From Corynebacterium riegelii (lineage in GTDB: Bacteria; Actinomycetota; Actinomycetes; Mycobacteriales; Mycobacteriaceae): 64,000 nucleotides of DNA. Numbering within the stretch: position 1 is the first letter of the stretch; every line of letters begins with the position of its first letter. The DNA is taken from contig NZ_CP068159.1 of assembly GCF_016728505.1 (NCBI RefSeq), positions 1-64,000 on the forward strand, written 5' to 3'. The notes under the pieces were generated by a model, which ran no database searches, was not told the DNA's origin, and was given only the letters and a program-made list of their open reading frames with translations. This document shows, piece by piece, positions 61,577-64,000 of this stretch. Made by a program: the position numbers and the translations under genes.

Positions 61577-61636
61577 CCGTGTACAACACCCCGAGTACGC
61601 CACCAAAACCTGGTCTACTCGGGGTGTTGTACACGG
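61577..61636. repeat. Perfect 21-bp inverted repeat upstream of beta-helix gene
   Basis: Left arm 61577-61597 starting CCGTGTACAACACC and right arm 61616-61636 ending GTTGTACACGG are exact reverse complements, with an 18-nt loop that holds a smaller ACCA/TGGT stem. It lies 32 bp before ATG 61545, near the expected -35. No T-tract follows either side, so an operator or insertion relic is likelier than a terminator. Confidence 0.75.
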
Positions 61637-61664
61637 GGTTTAGAGCGTTTAGGCGTTAGGCGGC

Positions 61665-61703
61665 AAACAAAAACTGCCCCAACCCGTGCATGGGTTGGGG
61701 CAG
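61665..61703 (-). terminator. Rho-independent terminator of rplU-rpmA
   Basis: Perfect 12-bp stem CTGCCCCAACCC (61674-61685) and GGGTTGGGGCAG (61692-61703), 6-nt loop, followed on the minus strand by TTTTTG. 18 bp after the rpmA stop; separates rplU-rpmA from the downstream beta-helix and obg genes. Confidence 0.9.
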
Positions 61704-61720
61704 GAGAAAGCTTTGCTAGC

Positions 61721-62041
61721 TTAGGCGGTCTCTTCGACTACGCCTGCAGCCTCAGCAGCCTCGAGCACCTCAGCGGAGACGCCTTGGCCGTCAGCCGGAA
61801 CGATGTTCACAACACGACGACGCTTCTTGATGCCGAACTGCACCGAACCAGCGGCCAGTGCGAACAAGGTATCGTCGCCACCACGGCCAACGTTCTCACC
61901 CGGGTGGAACTTGGTGCCACGCTGGCGAACGAGGATCTCGCCGGCCTTGACCTGCTGGCCGCCGAAACGCTTCACACCGAGGCGCTTCGACTCAGAGTCA
62001 CGGCCGTTCGAGGAGCTGGATGCACCCTTTTTGGTTGCCAT
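61721..62041 (-). CDS. rpmA: 50S ribosomal protein L27
   Basis: 106-residue L27, beginning [20 protein letters not shown], whose N-terminus reaches the peptidyl-transferase centre. [23 protein letters not shown] is the family core. The C-terminus carries an alanine-rich acidic extension ([19 protein letters not shown]) of about 20 residues over the usual length. GGAG before ATG 62041. 32 bp after rplU. Confidence 0.98.
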   Translation of the reverse strand: MATKKGASSSSNGRDSESKRLGVKRFGGQQVKAGEILVRQRGTKFHPGENVGRGGDDTLFALAAGSVQFGIKKRRRVVNIVPADGQGVSAEVLEAAEAAGVVEETA

Positions 62042-62073
62042 TATTCAAATCTCCTTGACGTTGAAAAGTTTGC

Positions 62074-62376
62074 TTACTTAATGCCGGTGACCTTGACCAC
62101 GGTCAAAGGCTGGCGGTGGCCCTGACGGACCTTGTAGCCGGTCTTGTTCTTGTACTTGAGGATGTCGACCTTCTTGCCCTTGGTCTGCTCCACAATTTCA
62201 GCCTCAACCTTGCTGGAAGCAAGCTTGTCGCCGGTGGTGACATCTGCGCCATTTACGAGAAGGATCGGGGTGAGTTCGACCTTGTCGCCTGCTTCACCCT
62301 CAAGCTTCTCGACCTTGACCAGGTCGCCCTCGGCAACCTTGTACTGCTTGCCGCCGGTCTTGACGATCGCGTACAT
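62074..62376 (-). CDS. rplU: 50S ribosomal protein L21
   Basis: 100-residue L21, a 23S rRNA-binding protein beginning [18 protein letters not shown] and ending [21 protein letters not shown] before ATG 62376. Transcribed with rpmA. The 214-bp space upstream, to the rne stop, holds a weak AAGGCCG/CGGCCTT hairpin (62554-62582) and otherwise no gene that I can support. Confidence 0.98.
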   Translation of the reverse strand: MYAIVKTGGKQYKVAEGDLVKVEKLEGEAGDKVELTPILLVNGADVTTGDKLASSKVEAEIVEQTKGKKVDILKYKNKTGYKVRQGHRQPLTVVKVTGIK

Positions 62377-62590
62377 AGAGGGTTACCCCTTCTCTCTTAC
62401 TCGCCCGCCCCCGGCATGCCTCGGTGACGGAAATGGAACAACATTTAGCGTTTCGGGGCCCGCCTTCTTAGGTGGCAGTGGCCCGCCGTGCCCGCATGCT
62501 TGGGCAACGAGGTGCGAGCACCCCAAAACAGCGACTGTCAAAGACTACACCGGAAGGCCGCGATTTACCAAACCCCGGCCTTTCCTGCCG

Positions 62591-64000
62591 CTATCTGCGA
62601 GACGTACGGCGTGTCGCCCTACGACGACCACGGCGTTGCGAGACCTCAACATGCGCCGCCTCACGCTTCGCCTGGGCAGCGCGCTTCTGTGAAGACTCAC
62701 CACGCTTGCCCTGGGAAGCACCCGCACCCGACTGCGAACGGGTCGCAGACGTTGAGGTGCGACGCGTTGCCCTACGACGCTCACGCGTACGCGGCTTCGC
62801 AGCCGAGGAACGGCCAGCGCTACGGCCGCTGCGACCAGTGCTGCGCTTGTCATCACGCGGCGAATCCTCCGCCGCCTCCGCCGGAGCCTCTGCTTCGACG
62901 TCAGCCTCTACTGCGAAGTCCTCACGCTTCGGACGGTGATCCGAGCGCGAGTTCCCACGCGTGCGACGCTTGCGGCGCGGCGAGGCCTCAAACTCCTCAA
63001 CCGCCTCCTCATACGTCTGCGTTGGGGCGTCTGTGTCCGTGGCGGTGCCAGTAGCGGAGTCCGTGGCGGAGTCGGTTGGGGGGTTCACGTTAGCGTCGTC
63101 AAGCTGAAGCTCCTTGCCTCGCCCACGGGAAGCACCGCGACGACCGCGGCGGCGCGGACGCTTCTCCTGCGGCTGATCAGTGTCCGCAGTGTCCGTGTCC
63201 GCTCCGACGATGATCGAGCCTGCGATCTCATCCAACTCCGCCTCAACAGCCGGGTCGTTTTCCTTCGACGCGGCTTCTTCACGCATCGCCTTCGCTACCG
63301 GGTGCTCACCCGTCGGACGGCGGCGGCTATCCCGGCGCTCCCGGCGATCCCTACGGTTGTCGCGATGGCCATGCTGCTCGTGATGCTCGTGGCCATCAAC
63401 CGGATCATCGCCCACGACAATCCCGCGGCCGCCACACGCCTCACACGGCTGCGCGAACGTCTCCAGCAGACCAGTGCCCAAACGCTTACGCGTCATCTGC
63501 ACCAGGCCTAGCGACGTCACCTCCGAAACCTGATGACGCGTCCGATCACGCCCCAGCGCCTCCTTCAAACGACGCAGCACCAGATCCTGGTTCTCCGGCA
63601 AGATCATGTCAATGAAGTCAATGATGATGATCCCGCCAATGTCACGCAGGCGAATCTGACGCACGATCTCCTCGGCGGCCTCAAGGTTGTTCGAGGTCAC
63701 CGTCTCCTCCAGCGAACCGCCGGAGCCGGTGAACTTGCCCGTATTGACGTCAATGACCGTCATCGCCTCAGTGCGATCAATGATCAAGGAACCACCCGAC
63801 GGCAGCCACACCGTGCGCGACAGTGCCTTCTCAATCTGTTCATCAACGCGGTAAACCTCGAACGCGTCCTGGCCGTCGTGCTTGTTGCGGTCAAACTTCA
63901 CCAGACGGTCCAACAGGTCCGGCGCCACCGACTCCACATACGCATGCACGGTGTTCCACGGCTTGCGGCCGTCTACAACCAGCTCGGTGAAGTCCTCATT
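62591..64000 (-). CDS. rne: Ribonuclease E/G (partial)
   Basis: The last 469 codons of an RNase E/G-type endoribonuclease; the start is beyond the right edge (the frame stays open to 64000, reading NEDFTELVVDGRKPWN). The catalytic DNase-I-like segment is VIDVNTGKFTGSGGSLEETV...IGGIIIIDFIDM, and the zinc-link is CEACGGRG. The C-terminal 240 residues are disordered, Arg/Glu-rich and low in complexity (RRGRRRATRRTSRR), typical of RNA and degradosome-binding tails. Ends TAG 62591. Confidence 0.95.
   Translation of the reverse strand, partial: NEDFTELVVDGRKPWNTVHAYVESVAPDLLDRLVKFDRNKHDGQDAFEVYRVDEQIEKALSRTVWLPSGGSLIIDRTEAMTVIDVNTGKFTGSGGSLEETVTSNNLEAAEEIVRQIRLRDIGGIIIIDFIDMILPENQDLVLRRLKEALGRDRTRHQVSEVTSLGLVQMTRKRLGTGLLETFAQPCEACGGRGIVVGDDPVDGHEHHEQHGHRDNRRDRRERRDSRRRPTGEHPVAKAMREEAASKENDPAVEAELDEIAGSIIVGADTDTADTDQPQEKRPRRRGRRGASRGRGKELQLDDANVNPPTDSATDSATGTATDTDAPTQTYEEAVEEFEASPRRKRRTRGNSRSDHRPKREDFAVEADVEAEAPAEAAEDSPRDDKRSTGRSGRSAGRSSAAKPRTRERRRATRRTSTSATRSQSGAGASQGKRGESSQKRAAQAKREAAHVEVSQRRGRRRATRRTSRR

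Noticed and set aside
1..64000. tRNA, rRNA, CRISPR, prophage or complete IS elements
   Set aside because: I found no cloverleaf-like or CCA-ending gap, no regularly spaced repeats and no transposase or integrase motifs; intergenic gaps are small and mostly explained.

Overview
The window is a contiguous piece of a high-GC actinobacterial chromosome, almost certainly a Corynebacterium. The evidence is gene order: glyS-znr-zur, uppS-recO-era, ybeY-phoH-rsmE-dnaJ-hrcA-hemW, fadD-malQ-dcp, treS-pep2, aecD/brnQ, lepA-rpsT-holA-comEC-comEA-degV-gpgP-rsfS-nadD, proA-unkdh-proB-obg and rpmA-rplU-rne. As far as I recall, this is the arrangement in C. glutamicum and relatives; the species cannot be read from the sequence. 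Coding density is very high, no gene-free stretch exceeds about 215 bases, and I see no rRNA, tRNA, CRISPR array, prophage or complete insertion sequence.

Layout. 1-5.3 kb: glycyl-tRNA synthetase, two zinc-responsive regulators, and uppS/recO/era. 5.3-8.6 kb: a formamidase module (fmdB-fmdA) between two pyridoxal-kinase-like paralogues. 8.6-15.5 kb: a leftward cluster for ribosome maturation, heat shock and radical-SAM functions. 15.6-25.6 kb: fatty acyl-CoA ligase, 4-alpha-glucanotransferase, M3 peptidase, esterase, a DUF222-HNH nuclease-like gene and idi. 25.6-34.5 kb: lipoprotein, ABC exporter, C-S lyase, trehalose synthase/maltokinase, BrnQ and a flavin monooxygenase. 34.5-39.7 kb: a GntR-regulated oligopeptide ABC importer. 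39.8-45.5 kb: ribokinase, a mutarotase-like protein, CPBP protease, proline iminopeptidase-like hydrolase and a large unknown membrane protein. 45.5-54.8 kb: lepA, rpsT, holA, comEC/comEA and NAD/ribosome genes. 54.8-64 kb: proline biosynthesis, obg, a beta-helix protein, L27/L21 and RNase E/G, cut by the window edge.

Regulation. At least eighteen genes have a TANNNT -10 box ending 6-8 nt before the start codon, so leaderless mRNAs look common. Tightly coupled genes overlap by 1-4 nt (ATGA, GTGA, TAATG).

Two signals stand out. First, CGTCGATAAG, often extended to GGCGTCGATAAGCAAAA, occurs 12 times. All copies are inside genes, in both orientations and several reading frames, so it behaves as a DNA-level interspersed word rather than a protein motif. 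Second, two intergenic dyads, each made of two perfect opposed DnaA-box sequences (TGTGGATAA...TTATCCACA), lie at nearly the same distance (centres 67.5 and 68 bp) upstream of the start codons of the DUF222-HNH gene and of comEA. Together they suggest, without proving, a co-regulated DNA-processing/uptake system with its own sequence word.
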